Source: Actinomycetes bacterium
GTDB taxonomy: Bacteria; Actinomycetota; Actinomycetes; Actinomycetales; Microbacteriaceae
Assembly: GCA_023421635.1 (NCBI GenBank)
Contig: JAEZSU010000380.1
Coordinates: 1 to 7,995 of the forward strand
Length of the DNA stretch: 7,995 bases
Direction: 5' to 3'
A program made the position numbers and the translations under genes. This document shows, in pieces, positions 1 through 6,120 of this stretch. The notes below the pieces were generated by a model. It did not search any database. It was given only the letters and a program-made list of their open reading frames with translations, and had not been told where the DNA came from. Positions within the stretch are counted from its first letter, which is position 1. Each line of letters opens with the position of its first letter.

Positions 1-224
1 ATCTCGACGAGGGCGAGCGCGTCGACCCGGTCGGCGACCTTGACGCCGACGACGAGTTCGGCGGCGATGATCGCGCGCATGTCGTCGGGGATGCTCGGCC
101 AGGGGTGGCATTCCCAGGCGTAGAGCCGGTTGCGGACGAACCATGCGGCGCCGCCGGTCGTGGCGCGCTCCTCGCTGCCCGGGAGCGTGGCCGCGACCGC
201 CCGGAGGTCGTCGAGCGTCGGCAT
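1..224 (-). CDS. YjbR/MmcQ-like protein, 5' part (truncated by window edge)
   Basis: The reverse strand opens with an ATG at 224-222 and stays open to base 1, giving 74 codons of an incomplete protein. It begins MPTLDDLRAVAATLPGSEER, then has a TGGAAWFVRNRLYAWECHPW segment. This is the usual start of the YjbR/MmcQ fold: an N-terminal helix ending in LPGSEE, followed by a strand with an aromatic F-V-x-N-x-L-Y-A-W pattern. YjbR proteins are small single-domain cytoplasmic proteins with a CyaY-like fold. They are often annotated as DNA-binding, but their real function is not settled. The C-terminal half lies outside the window. A TACACT hexamer ends six bases before the ATG and there is no Shine-Dalgarno sequence, so the mRNA is probably leaderless. 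The family call rests on remembered similarity, not a search. Confidence 0.7.
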   Translation of the reverse strand, partial: MPTLDDLRAVAATLPGSEERATTGGAAWFVRNRLYAWECHPWPSIPDDMRAIIAAELVVGVKVADRVDALALVE

Positions 225-230
225 GCGGCG

Positions 231-236
231 AGTGTA
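231..236 (-). promoter_or_regulatory. -10 element of the YjbR-like gene (leaderless start)
   Basis: TACACT on the reverse strand fits the TANNNT pattern of actinobacterial housekeeping sigma -10 boxes. Only six bases (CGCCGC) separate it from the ATG at 224, so transcription would begin at or next to the start codon. No good -35 hexamer is visible. The rest of 237-373 is GC-rich and contains no gene or strong signal that I can support. Confidence 0.45.
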
Positions 237-373
237 GGAGCGGCGACGGACACGGAGACGAGCGCGGGTGCGGGGCCTATGCCGGCGCGGACGCCGGTGC
301 GGCGCAGACCGGGCCCGAGACCGCGCCCGCCGCCGCGCCCCGAGCGCGTGACGCCCCGGACGACAGCATCCCC

Positions 374-1909
374 TCAGAACGGCGCCGGAACAGGGTCGCC
401 GCCACCGGCTTCCGCTCCCTCCCACGGGCGCCCGTAGGCATCCGGGGTGAAGTGGACGGCGGGCACGGGCGGGGTGTCGAGGTAGGTCTTGCCGAGGGGC
501 GAGGTCCATTCCAGAAGGCCGTCGTCGAGTTGCCGGACCTTCCAGGGCGTGAACTGTTTCATCGAGTGATGTCGTTGACAGAGGTGTGCCAGGTTCCCGA
601 CCTCGGTCTTCCCGCCGAGCGCCCAATCATGCGTGTGGTCGACCTCGCTTCGGATGGCGGGCATGGAGCATCCGAACCCTCGACACCGTTGATCGCGGCC
701 TCTGAGGTAGCGGTCCATGCGGGCCGGGCGTTTGTAGGTGTCGACGTGGAGGACGGTGCCGCTCACCGGGTCGGTGAGGAGCCGTTCGAGCGGTGAGCCG
801 GTGGCCTCGGCGAGTTCGCGTGCGGTGTGCGGGTCGATCGGGGCACGTCCGATGAGGCTGGCGGGTCCGTCATCGGTGCCGAGGAGCGTGAGTGCGGACA
901 CCACGACCTGCACCTTGGCGCGCAGCGCACCGAGGAGGCCGGGCCCGTCGTCGGTGCGGGTCGGATCCGCGCCTGCGTCGGAGGTGAGCAGCATGTCGGC
1001 GAAGAGGTCGGCACGCAGCTGGTCCATCGTGCGGGCGTCGGTCGACGACACCCGCAGCGCCTCGTCGTCGAAGTGCCGGAGCGGACGATTCGGATCCGAC
1101 TCCCCCGACCCCGACCCCACACCCGCGCCCTCCCCCGGCCCTGACGCCGGCCCCGGCCCCGGCCCCGTGTCAGACCCCGGCAGCAGCATGGCCGCCGACG
1201 CCGTCGCATCCGCAGCATCCCGTTCCCGCTGCCGGACCTCGCGCACGGCCTGTTCGCGGTGCTCGACGAGGAGGTGCCCCTGTTGGGTGAGGCGGTCGTA
1301 GATGCCGTCGGCGATGATCGTCGGGAGGACGGCGATGAGTTCGGACATGCCGTCTCGCAGCGACCGGACGCAGATCTTGCGCTGGAGCTTGGCGTCGCGG
1401 TGCCGGTCGCCGAGGCTGCGGGGATGCATCCGTTCGGCGAGCACAGCGAGGTGCTCCTTGGCACGGTTGGGCGTCTCGTGTTCGCACAGCTCGAGGGCTG
1501 CGATTTCGTACTCCGGCCGGATGTCGGGCGGCAGTATCGTGCCGAGGTCGGTGATGATCCGCACGTGCGAGCGGTTGATGCGGCCGGCCTCCCACGCGGC
1601 GAGGGTGGCCGGGTAGTCGTGCACGAGCTCGCGCGCCTCGTCGATCTGGCGCTGCACCGATCGATCGGTGACGCGCAGCACGCCGGCGAGTTCGGCCGCG
1701 ATCGATCGCAGCGCCATCTCGTGCTCGCGGGTCTTCGCGGAACTGCGTGCTGCCTGCTTCTCCGCGAGGTCGGCAGCCCTGGCGAGTGCCCGGATGCGGG
1801 CGACCTGCGCCTGTGCTTCCAGCATCCGCGTCTTGTCGATGTCGGCAGCGATCTGCGCCAGCTCGGCGCTGTCGCCGTCGCTGTGCTGAACCGCTCCGTT
1901 CGAATGCAT
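374..1909 (-). CDS. DUF222 / HNH endonuclease signature protein
   Basis: This 511-residue protein has the two-part build of the large actinobacterial DUF222-HNH family. The N-terminal helical DUF222 region spans about residues 15-240 (for example AWEAGRINRSHVRIITDLG). A low-complexity Gly/Pro/Ser linker lies near 243-273. A further helical stretch covers 290-400, and the C-terminal HNH domain spans about 400-465. The HNH core reads RCRGFGCSMPAIRSEVDHTH...GNLAHLCQRHH, with paired Cys409/Cys414, the D424-H425 motif, N439, and C444/H447/H448 as likely metal and catalytic residues, all present. Many high-GC actinobacteria carry numerous paralogues, and their biological role and substrate are not known. 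The start is uncertain. The ATG at 1909 is chosen. A GTG at 1969 is also in frame and adds 20 residues including a Cys-Cys pair, but neither has a well-placed ribosome binding site. It is transcribed divergently from the MFS gene. Confidence 0.88.
   Translation of the reverse strand: MHSNGAVQHSDGDSAELAQIAADIDKTRMLEAQAQVARIRALARAADLAEKQAARSSAKTREHEMALRSIAAELAGVLRVTDRSVQRQIDEARELVHDYPATLAAWEAGRINRSHVRIITDLGTILPPDIRPEYEIAALELCEHETPNRAKEHLAVLAERMHPRSLGDRHRDAKLQRKICVRSLRDGMSELIAVLPTIIADGIYDRLTQQGHLLVEHREQAVREVRQRERDAADATASAAMLLPGSDTGPGPGPASGPGEGAGVGSGSGESDPNRPLRHFDDEALRVSSTDARTMDQLRADLFADMLLTSDAGADPTRTDDGPGLLGALRAKVQVVVSALTLLGTDDGPASLIGRAPIDPHTARELAEATGSPLERLLTDPVSGTVLHVDTYKRPARMDRYLRGRDQRCRGFGCSMPAIRSEVDHTHDWALGGKTEVGNLAHLCQRHHSMKQFTPWKVRQLDDGLLEWTSPLGKTYLDTPPVPAVHFTPDAYGRPWEGAEAGGGDPVPAPF
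1147..1166. repeat. CCGGCC hexamer tandem repeat in the DUF222 linker
   Basis: Three perfect copies of CCGGCC followed by CC encode, on the reverse strand, the Gly-Pro alternation in the linker of the HNH protein. The surrounding bases from about 1100 to 1185 are a looser run of C-rich repeats encoding Gly, Pro and Ser. Such linker repeats are prone to slippage in units of six bases, which would change linker length without shifting the frame. Confidence 0.6.
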
Positions 1910-2073
1910 ATGGCAATCATCGCAGCACCCTCCGACATTGAGCCTCGAAGATCCAAACGGTCGAAGCACTCGAGCTCGCGCATGCTTGGGGAGGAGACAT
2001 CACGAAGCAGACGTCGGCGACAGAACGGAGCGTGAGACGACATCCCGATCGACGGAAGGAGCAGCCCGCTGGC

Positions 2074-2079
2074 TAGACT
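2074..2079 (+). promoter_or_regulatory. Candidate -10 element of the MFS transporter gene
   Basis: TAGACT in the context GGCTAGACTCC fits the actinobacterial TANNNT -10 pattern and lies 32 bases before the chosen ATG at 2112, leaving a 5' leader of roughly 25 bases. No convincing -35 is seen at the usual spacing. The shared divergent region between this gene and the DUF222 gene (1910-2111) holds no other clear element. Confidence 0.35.
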
Positions 2080-2111
2080 CCACGGGTCCCCTCGCGTTCA
2101 GAAAGACCCGG

Positions 2112-3428
2112 ATGACCGACCCGAAGGCCACCCCGCTCGCGCCCCCGAGCACCCTCGATTCCCCGCGACGTCACCCAATCCACCCGGCATGGTGGGTCGC
2201 GGGTGTCGCGTTCCTGTCGCTCCTCGCCGCCGCCGGCTTCCGCGCGGCGCCGGGCGCGCTGATGACGCCGCTGCATCACGAGTTCGGCTGGTCGACGGGG
2301 ATGATGTCGGCCGCCGTGAGCGTGAACCTCCTCCTGTACGGGCTCACGGCGCCGTTCGCGGCCGCGCTCATGGACCGGTTCGGCATCCGCCAGGTGATCG
2401 CGGCGGCGCTCGTGCTCATCGCGCTGGGTTCCGGATGCAGCGTGTTCATGACCGCGTCGTGGCAGCTGATCGTGTTCTGGGGTGTGCTCATCGGGCTCGG
2501 CACGGGGTCGATGGCGCTCGTGTTCGCGGCGACGATCGCGAACCGCTGGTTCGTGGCGCGGCGCGGGCTCGTCATGGGTGTGCTGACGGCCGGGTCCGCG
2601 ACGGGGCAGCTGATCTTCCTGCCGCCGGTCGCGGCGGTGGCCGAGACGGAGGGGTGGCGGCCCGCATCCCTGCTCATCGCCGGCGCGGCGCTCATGGCGG
2701 TGCCGATCGTGTGGGCGGTCATGCGCGACCACCCGTCGCAGCGCGGGGTGCTCCCCTACGGTGCGGATGCGGCGACATACGTCGAGCCGCCGCGGACCGT
2801 GTCTGGCAACGCCGCCCGTCGTGCGCTCGAGGGGCTCGCGTGGGCGGCGCGGAGGAAGTCGTTCTGGGCGCTCGCGGGCGCGTTCGCCATCTGCGGGGCG
2901 ACGACGAACGGCCTGGTCGGCATCCATTTCATCCCGTCGGCGCACGATCACGGGATGCCGGCGACGACCGCCGCGCCCCTGCTCGCCGTGGTCGGGATCT
3001 TCGACATCGTCGGCACGATCGCGTCGGGGTGGCTGACGGACAAGTTCGATCCGCGCAAGCTGCTGCTCGCGTACTACGGGTTCCGCGGCGTGGGGCTGCT
3101 CGTGCTGCCGTGGCTGCTCGCCGACACGGTGCACCCGAGCATGGTGCTGTTCATCGTGATCTACGGGCTCGACTGGGTCGCGACGGTGCCGCCGACCTCG
3201 GCGCTGTGCCGAGAGCTGTACGGCGACCGCGGCACGATCGTGTTCGGCTGGGTGTTCGCGGCGCACCAGGTGGGCGCGGCGATCGCCGCGTTCGGCGCCG
3301 GCGTCATCCGTGACGTGTTCGGCGAGTACACCTACGCCTGGTGGGGCGGCGCCGCGCTGTGCGCGATCGCGGCGGTGCTGTCGATCGCGGTGAAGCGGGC
3401 GCGGGCGGAGGATGCAGTCGCGGGGTGA
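2112..3428 (+). CDS. Major facilitator superfamily (MFS) transporter
   Basis: This 438-residue protein is of standard length for a 12-helix MFS carrier in the cytoplasmic membrane. After a short polar N-terminus, the first helix starts near residue 27 (WWVAGVAFLSLLAAAGF). The MFS motif A is seen as DRFGIRQV at 88-95 between helices 2 and 3. It recurs as DKFDPRKL at 310-317 between helices 8 and 9, which marks the two six-helix halves. A polar central loop lies at about 205-245. The N-terminal half (FGWSTGMMSAAVSVNLLLYG) resembles MCT/oxalate-formate-antiporter-like carriers of organic anions, but the substrate cannot be told from sequence. The reading frame stays open further upstream to 1938. 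The ATG at 2112 is preferred because it follows a TAGACT -10 box and a weak GAAAG, and because the upstream extension is unlike MFS proteins. Its stop codon lies inside the tRNA-like hairpin described separately. Confidence 0.88.
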   Translation: MTDPKATPLAPPSTLDSPRRHPIHPAWWVAGVAFLSLLAAAGFRAAPGALMTPLHHEFGWSTGMMSAAVSVNLLLYGLTAPFAAALMDRFGIRQVIAAALVLIALGSGCSVFMTASWQLIVFWGVLIGLGTGSMALVFAATIANRWFVARRGLVMGVLTAGSATGQLIFLPPVAAVAETEGWRPASLLIAGAALMAVPIVWAVMRDHPSQRGVLPYGADAATYVEPPRTVSGNAARRALEGLAWAARRKSFWALAGAFAICGATTNGLVGIHFIPSAHDHGMPATTAAPLLAVVGIFDIVGTIASGWLTDKFDPRKLLLAYYGFRGVGLLVLPWLLADTVHPSMVLFIVIYGLDWVATVPPTSALCRELYGDRGTIVFGWVFAAHQVGAAIAAFGAGVIRDVFGEYTYAWWGGAALCAIAAVLSIAVKRARAEDAVAG

Positions 3429-3460
3429 GGTGGTGCGGGTTCGATTCCCGTCATCCCCGC
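3420..3460 (+). other. tRNA-like acceptor/T-arm fragment (possible tRNA remnant or att core)
   Basis: Bases 3435-3451 read GCGGGTTCGATTCCCGT. This is a five-pair T-stem (one G-T pair) closing a seven-base TTCGATT loop, the canonical T-arm of a bacterial tRNA and close to actinobacterial tRNA-Gly T-arms as I recall them. It is followed by CATCCCC, as an acceptor 3' strand would be. No D-arm, anticodon arm or matching GGGGATG 5' strand lies at tRNA distance upstream, because that space is MFS coding sequence. Instead GCGGGG at 3420-3425 pairs with CCCCGC at 3455-3460, and TGA at 3426-3428 (the MFS stop) pairs with TCA at 3451-3453, with T3454 bulged. The result is a stacked minihelix. It could be a leftover tRNA 3' end at an integration junction, or simply a strong hairpin acting as terminator between the two convergent genes. 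Confidence 0.4.
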
Positions 3461-3476
3461 CTGGTAGTCGCAACCG

Positions 3477-4706
3477 CTAGGACCGTGTCGCGCGCATGGA
3501 CAGGTAGCTTTGCACGACGTACCAATCCGGATGCTCATCGGAACCCACACCGATGACGTCCACAGGGGTCTCTGACTGGACGCGGATCATATCGTCGCTG
3601 CGCGTGATGTAGACGTCGCAGTCCACGCGACCGAAACGGTCGACCAGGAGCCGGAATCCGGCGAAGAAGAACCCGGTGAACGCATCTGAGGCTGCGAGGT
3701 GAAGGAGGTCCGCTCGCCCAGGCCCTGTGTGATGGCCACCGATGTGGAGCGTCCATTCGAACACGCCCATGTACGCGTTCGGAAGGCCGTCGCCCCACCA
3801 GTCCTCGTGGAAGGCGTCGGCGAATTCCCGAGCGACACCCCAGGGGAGGTTCGCAGCGTCGGGTGCGAGGCCGCGTTCACGCGCGTCCCGGAGTATCTCG
3901 AAGTCCTTCGGACTCAGGATCGCGGCGAGATCGATGGCGACGCGTAATGGCGGGCGACGCGAGCCGCCGCCTGCGGGTGGTCGCCGGGCCTCCGGTTCTT
4001 CGACCTCGCCCTCACCCGAGGTGGCCGGGGCGGCGCCCTGCCGTGCTCGCCCCTGAACGATCGTTTCGATGATGAGCGTAGCCGCCCTTTCGCCGGGAGG
4101 ATCGGGGAGGTTGATCCCGCCGGCTTCATCGACCACGACGAAAGGGACGCCGTCCCTGCTGACGAGCCAGAGCGGTTCGTGCCAGTACTCGATGCGTCCT
4201 GCATACTCGCCCTCGCGGAACTGCCCCTCGAGGAGTCCCGTATAGGTCTCCACCGCCGCGGCGAGCCCGGGGAAGCGCTGACGGAGCGCGTACGCAGACA
4301 GAGTGTCGCCCTCATCCGCCACGATCCGTGCCGGCTGCACCGACCACGCCGGACCCTTGGCGACGAATGCGCTCAACAACGCGTACGCCGCGACCTTCGG
4401 CGTCGACTCGGCCTCCGGATCCACGGGCCCCCATTCCGCCGACCAGTCGAGGCCGTCCTCCGGGGTCGACACGTCGTCCCACTCGAGCATCGACACTCCG
4501 CCTTCGCCGGCGAAGGTGGGGCCTGCATCGTCGTCGAAGTGCAAGGCCGGACCGTGCGGCCCGTCATGCACGACCAGGTGATGGCCTTCGCCGGGGTGCG
4601 CGACCCAGCTGATCGTCAACCACGGGCGCGCACGCACCAACGCTGCCGCCGCTTTCCAGGCCGCCTGCAGCGACGCGTGTCCCACCACACCTGAATCCGA
4701 CATCAT
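3477..4706 (-). CDS. Hypothetical protein, two-part, 409 residues
   Basis: I do not recognise this protein. It has no signal peptide or membrane helix and is probably cytoplasmic. The N-terminal part (about 1-217) is rich in Trp, His and Asp, with WVAHPGEGHHLVVHDGPHGP near 34-53 and acidic stretches near 57-100. A low-complexity hydrophilic linker rich in Gly, Glu, Pro and Arg lies at about 218-252. The C-terminal part (253-409) has alternating helices and strands (LSPKDFEILRDARERGL; FEWTLHIGGHHTGPGRADLL). Paired histidines occur in both halves (H42-H43; H325-H326), but no known catalytic motif is evident. The start is uncertain: tandem ATGs at 4706 and 4703 follow a G-rich GTGGGGG, and a GTG at 4724 is also in frame. 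The gene converges on the MFS gene and is divergent from the DUF4230-like gene. Coding is supported by length and codon-position GC pattern. Confidence 0.7.
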   Translation of the reverse strand: MMSDSGVVGHASLQAAWKAAAALVRARPWLTISWVAHPGEGHHLVVHDGPHGPALHFDDDAGPTFAGEGGVSMLEWDDVSTPEDGLDWSAEWGPVDPEAESTPKVAAYALLSAFVAKGPAWSVQPARIVADEGDTLSAYALRQRFPGLAAAVETYTGLLEGQFREGEYAGRIEYWHEPLWLVSRDGVPFVVVDEAGGINLPDPPGERAATLIIETIVQGRARQGAAPATSGEGEVEEPEARRPPAGGGSRRPPLRVAIDLAAILSPKDFEILRDARERGLAPDAANLPWGVAREFADAFHEDWWGDGLPNAYMGVFEWTLHIGGHHTGPGRADLLHLAASDAFTGFFFAGFRLLVDRFGRVDCDVYITRSDDMIRVQSETPVDVIGVGSDEHPDWYVVQSYLSMRATRS

Positions 4707-4730
4707 CCCCCACTCGACTCGCACGTCGTC

Positions 4731-4745
4731 GGACGCCAGGCGTCC
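4731..4745. repeat. Perfect inverted repeat (GGACGCC-A-GGCGTCC), candidate operator or leader hairpin
   Basis: Seven-base arms around a single central base form a perfect palindrome 25 bases upstream of the ATG at 4706. It lies downstream of the putative -10 box of that gene, so it would sit in its 5' leader. It could be a repressor site or, in RNA, contribute to a small hairpin. An overlapping shorter repeat, CCAGG-CGT-CCTGG, starts at 4736. Confidence 0.4.
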
Positions 4746-4754
4746 TGGAAGCTC

Positions 4755-4760
4755 ACGCTA
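4755..4760 (-). promoter_or_regulatory. Candidate -10 element of the 3477-4706 gene
   Basis: TAGCGT on the reverse strand fits TANNNT and would give a leader of about 40 bases before the ATG at 4706. It lies between two perfect inverted repeats (4731-4745 and 4767-4782), an arrangement that would suit a regulated promoter. No -35 consensus is recognisable. Confidence 0.3.
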
Positions 4761-4766
4761 GAGGCC

Positions 4767-4782
4767 GCGCACCCACGTGCGC
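4767..4782. repeat. Perfect inverted repeat (GCGCAC-CCAC-GTGCGC)
   Basis: Six-base perfect arms with a four-base centre lie in the divergent intergenic region. The repeat falls near where the -35 region of the reverse-strand promoter would be (-10 at 4755-4760). It may be an operator. In DNA this GC-rich, short perfect repeats also arise by chance, so the call is tentative. Confidence 0.35.
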
Positions 4783-4840
4783 CACCACGCAGCGCGCCAC
4801 ACGCCCGGCCCGCCGCACGGCCCATGTCGGCCGCAGCCGA

Positions 4841-4846
4841 TAGATT
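4841..4846 (+). promoter_or_regulatory. Candidate -10 element of the DUF4230-like gene
   Basis: TAGATT in the context CGATAGATTCGGG fits the TANNNT pattern and stands out in the GC-rich region. It lies 38 bases before the ATG at 4884, giving a leader of about 30 bases that contains the GGGGGA ribosome binding site. No clear -35 is present. Confidence 0.4.
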
Positions 4847-4883
4847 CGGGATTCCGCACCACGCGGGCTTCTGGGGGACACAC

Positions 4884-5552
4884 ATGACGAACACCGCAGC
4901 ACCGACTCCCGCGAACGCACCTGCACCGAAACCCGTCAAGAAGACACCGACCTGGGCGAAGGTGCTCCTGGTCGCCGTCATCCTCGCGGCGGTCGTCGGT
5001 GCAGCGGTCGTGGGGCTCGGCGTCGGCAAGGTCCTCGGCGCGGCGGAATCACGTGACACGCAGGTGATCCGCTCCATCAAGGGCGAGGAGCAGGTGATCC
5101 TCGTCACGGCCGGGATGACGGATGTGCAGGAGGAGCGGGCGGACGGCCTGAAGCTCTCCATCGGCGACCTCGAGCTCTTCACCCTCCCGGGCACACAGCG
5201 GTCCGTCCTCGTCCGCTATGAGTACGACGCGAAGTTCGGGATCGAGGGGAAGGACGTGGAGATCGTCCGAACGGGCGACAGCGCGTACCGTGTGAGCATC
5301 CCCGAGTTCATCTACCTCGGTTACGCCCATCCCGATCTCAGCGTGGCGAGCGAGGAGAACGGTGCGCTCAGCTGGACGACCCCGGAGATCGACAAGACGG
5401 CGATCTTCGAGGAGATCCTCTCGGATCAGGCGGTGAGCGCACACATCGACGGCTTCCGCTCCGTCCTAGAGGATCAGGCCGAGGAGTTCTACACGCGGAT
5501 CGTGCACGCGATCGACCCGACCATCACGCTCGAGTTCGAGTTCGCCCGCTGA
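4884..5552 (+). CDS. DUF4230-like membrane-anchored protein
   Basis: This 222-residue protein has a Pro/Ala/Lys-rich cytoplasmic start (1-24), one transmembrane helix at about 25-47 (WAKVLLVAVILAAVVGAAVV) and an exported domain of about 170 residues. There is no lipobox or cleavage site, so it is probably a membrane-tethered protein with its domain outside the cell. The exported part has the strand-rich pattern of DUF4230 proteins as I recall them: RSVLVRYEYDAKFGIEGKDV, then VSIPEFIYLGYAHPDLSV, then a long acidic helix (about 170-208) and a final strand ITLEFEF. That family has no firmly established function. The start at 4884 is chosen over the ATG at 4824 because GGGGGA lies five bases upstream and the TM segment then sits normally. 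It is divergent from the 3477-4706 gene and convergent with the broken cyclase. Confidence 0.7.
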   Translation: MTNTAAPTPANAPAPKPVKKTPTWAKVLLVAVILAAVVGAAVVGLGVGKVLGAAESRDTQVIRSIKGEEQVILVTAGMTDVQEERADGLKLSIGDLELFTLPGTQRSVLVRYEYDAKFGIEGKDVEIVRTGDSAYRVSIPEFIYLGYAHPDLSVASEENGALSWTTPEIDKTAIFEEILSDQAVSAHIDGFRSVLEDQAEEFYTRIVHAIDPTITLEFEFAR

Positions 5553-5557
5553 TCGGA

Positions 5558-5570
5558 AGGGTCTGACCCT
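5558..5570. terminator. Short hairpin between convergent genes
   Basis: AGGGT-CTG-ACCCT forms a five-pair stem with a three-base loop in the 23-base gap between the stop codons of the DUF4230-like gene (5552) and the cyclase pseudogene (5576). It is symmetric, so it could serve both strands. There is no T-tract, and the stem is short, so terminator activity is only suggested by its position. Confidence 0.3.
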
Positions 5571-5575
5571 ACCTG

Positions 5576-6115
5576 TCACACCCATGCGACGGCGCGCACG
5601 GGCGCACCGTCACCCTGCAGCGCGAGCGGGAAGAACCCGACACGCACCAGCGGCGGCAGCCGATCGAGGTTCGTCACGTTCTCGACGATGAGTCCGCCGC
5701 GTCCGGCGCGAGGAACGGATGCTGCGCCGCCGCCGGTGACTTGAACTTCGCCGCCCAGCCGGTGTTGATGAGCACGATCCGCGGCAGCTCATCCGGAGCC
5801 GGTCCCCCCGTCGAACGTGAGGTCACGCATCCCGTAGGCGGCTTCGGCGCTCGTATCCGCACGCAGCACGACGGCGTCACCGACCAGTTCGTCCAGTGCG
5901 ATGTCGGCCATCGTCCGCCCACCAGGGACGGTGTGCGCGGGCGCGTCGATGTGCGTGCCGGTGTGACTGCCGAAGTGGACGCGAGAGACCGACGCACCGT
6001 GCTCCGCGTAGGTGAGCGCGTCTTCGATGCGCACCTCGAGGTCGCCCGGGTAGACCGGCATCCCGCTGCGGATCGGGTGGCTCAGGTCATCAGCATGCAT
6101 CCCAGGATGCCGCAC
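5576..6115 (-). pseudogene. Cyclase / kynurenine-formamidase-family gene, frameshifted and internally deleted
   Basis: The reverse strand encodes a recognisable cyclase-family (PF04199-type) metal hydrolase in pieces. From 6115 it reads DLSHPIRSGMPVYPGDLEV and then SHTGTHIDAPAHTVPGG, which holds the family's HxGTHxDxPxH metal-binding motif. In that frame a TGA stops at 5791-5789. The protein continues in the +1 frame as DELPRIVLINTGWAAKFKSP and AAAQHPFLAPDAA, so one extra base lies at or near the G6 run (C6 at 5804-5809). Near 5700 the frame changes back, and the usual C-terminus GGLIVENVTNLDRLPPL...GAPVRAVAWV runs to a TGA at 5578-5576. Only about seven residues separate HPFL from LIVEN, where family members have about forty, so an internal block including the usual GIDTLNPD-like segment is missing. 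It follows the coiled-coil gene by five bases. Family enzymes hydrolyse amide or lactone substrates; this copy should be inactive. Confidence 0.85.
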
Positions 6116-6120
6116 CGCAG

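Noticed and set aside
1655..1709. Two perfect GATCGATC-centred palindromes (16 bp at 1655-1670 and 12 bp at 1698-1709) inside the DUF222 gene.
   Set aside because: They lie in conserved coding sequence and are explained by common Ile, Arg, Ser and Asp codons; nothing suggests a regulatory role.
763..2043. A 426-codon open frame on the reverse strand overlapping the DUF222 gene, with a good Shine-Dalgarno at an internal ATG.
   Set aside because: Its translation is Arg/Ser/Pro-rich with no domain, typical of an alternative frame of a GC-rich gene, while the overlapping frame encodes a clear DUF222/HNH protein.
3408..3459. A possible complete short tRNA from GAGGATG (3408-3414) to CATCCCC (3452-3458).
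   Set aside because: It is only 52 bases long, has a mismatch in the acceptor stem, lacks D and anticodon arms, and lies within the MFS coding sequence.
2073..3473. A 466-codon reverse-strand open frame antisense to the MFS transporter, beginning with a 'GGDDGNRTRT' segment.
   Set aside because: It is a shadow of the MFS gene. The start is simply the antisense of the tRNA-like fragment, a known source of spurious protein predictions.
4703..5194. A 163-codon reverse-strand open frame across the 4707-4883 gap and the DUF4230-like gene.
   Set aside because: It is low-complexity in translation and overlaps a better supported gene; no ribosome binding site or domain supports it.
5700..5810. Programmed ribosomal frameshifting in the cyclase gene.
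   Set aside because: Two opposite shifts plus a missing conserved block would be needed; mutation is the simpler explanation.
5789..6115. Treating the cyclase piece as a complete short 108-residue protein.
   Set aside because: Clear cyclase-family sequence continues beyond its stop codon in other frames to 5576, so it is a fragment of a broken gene.
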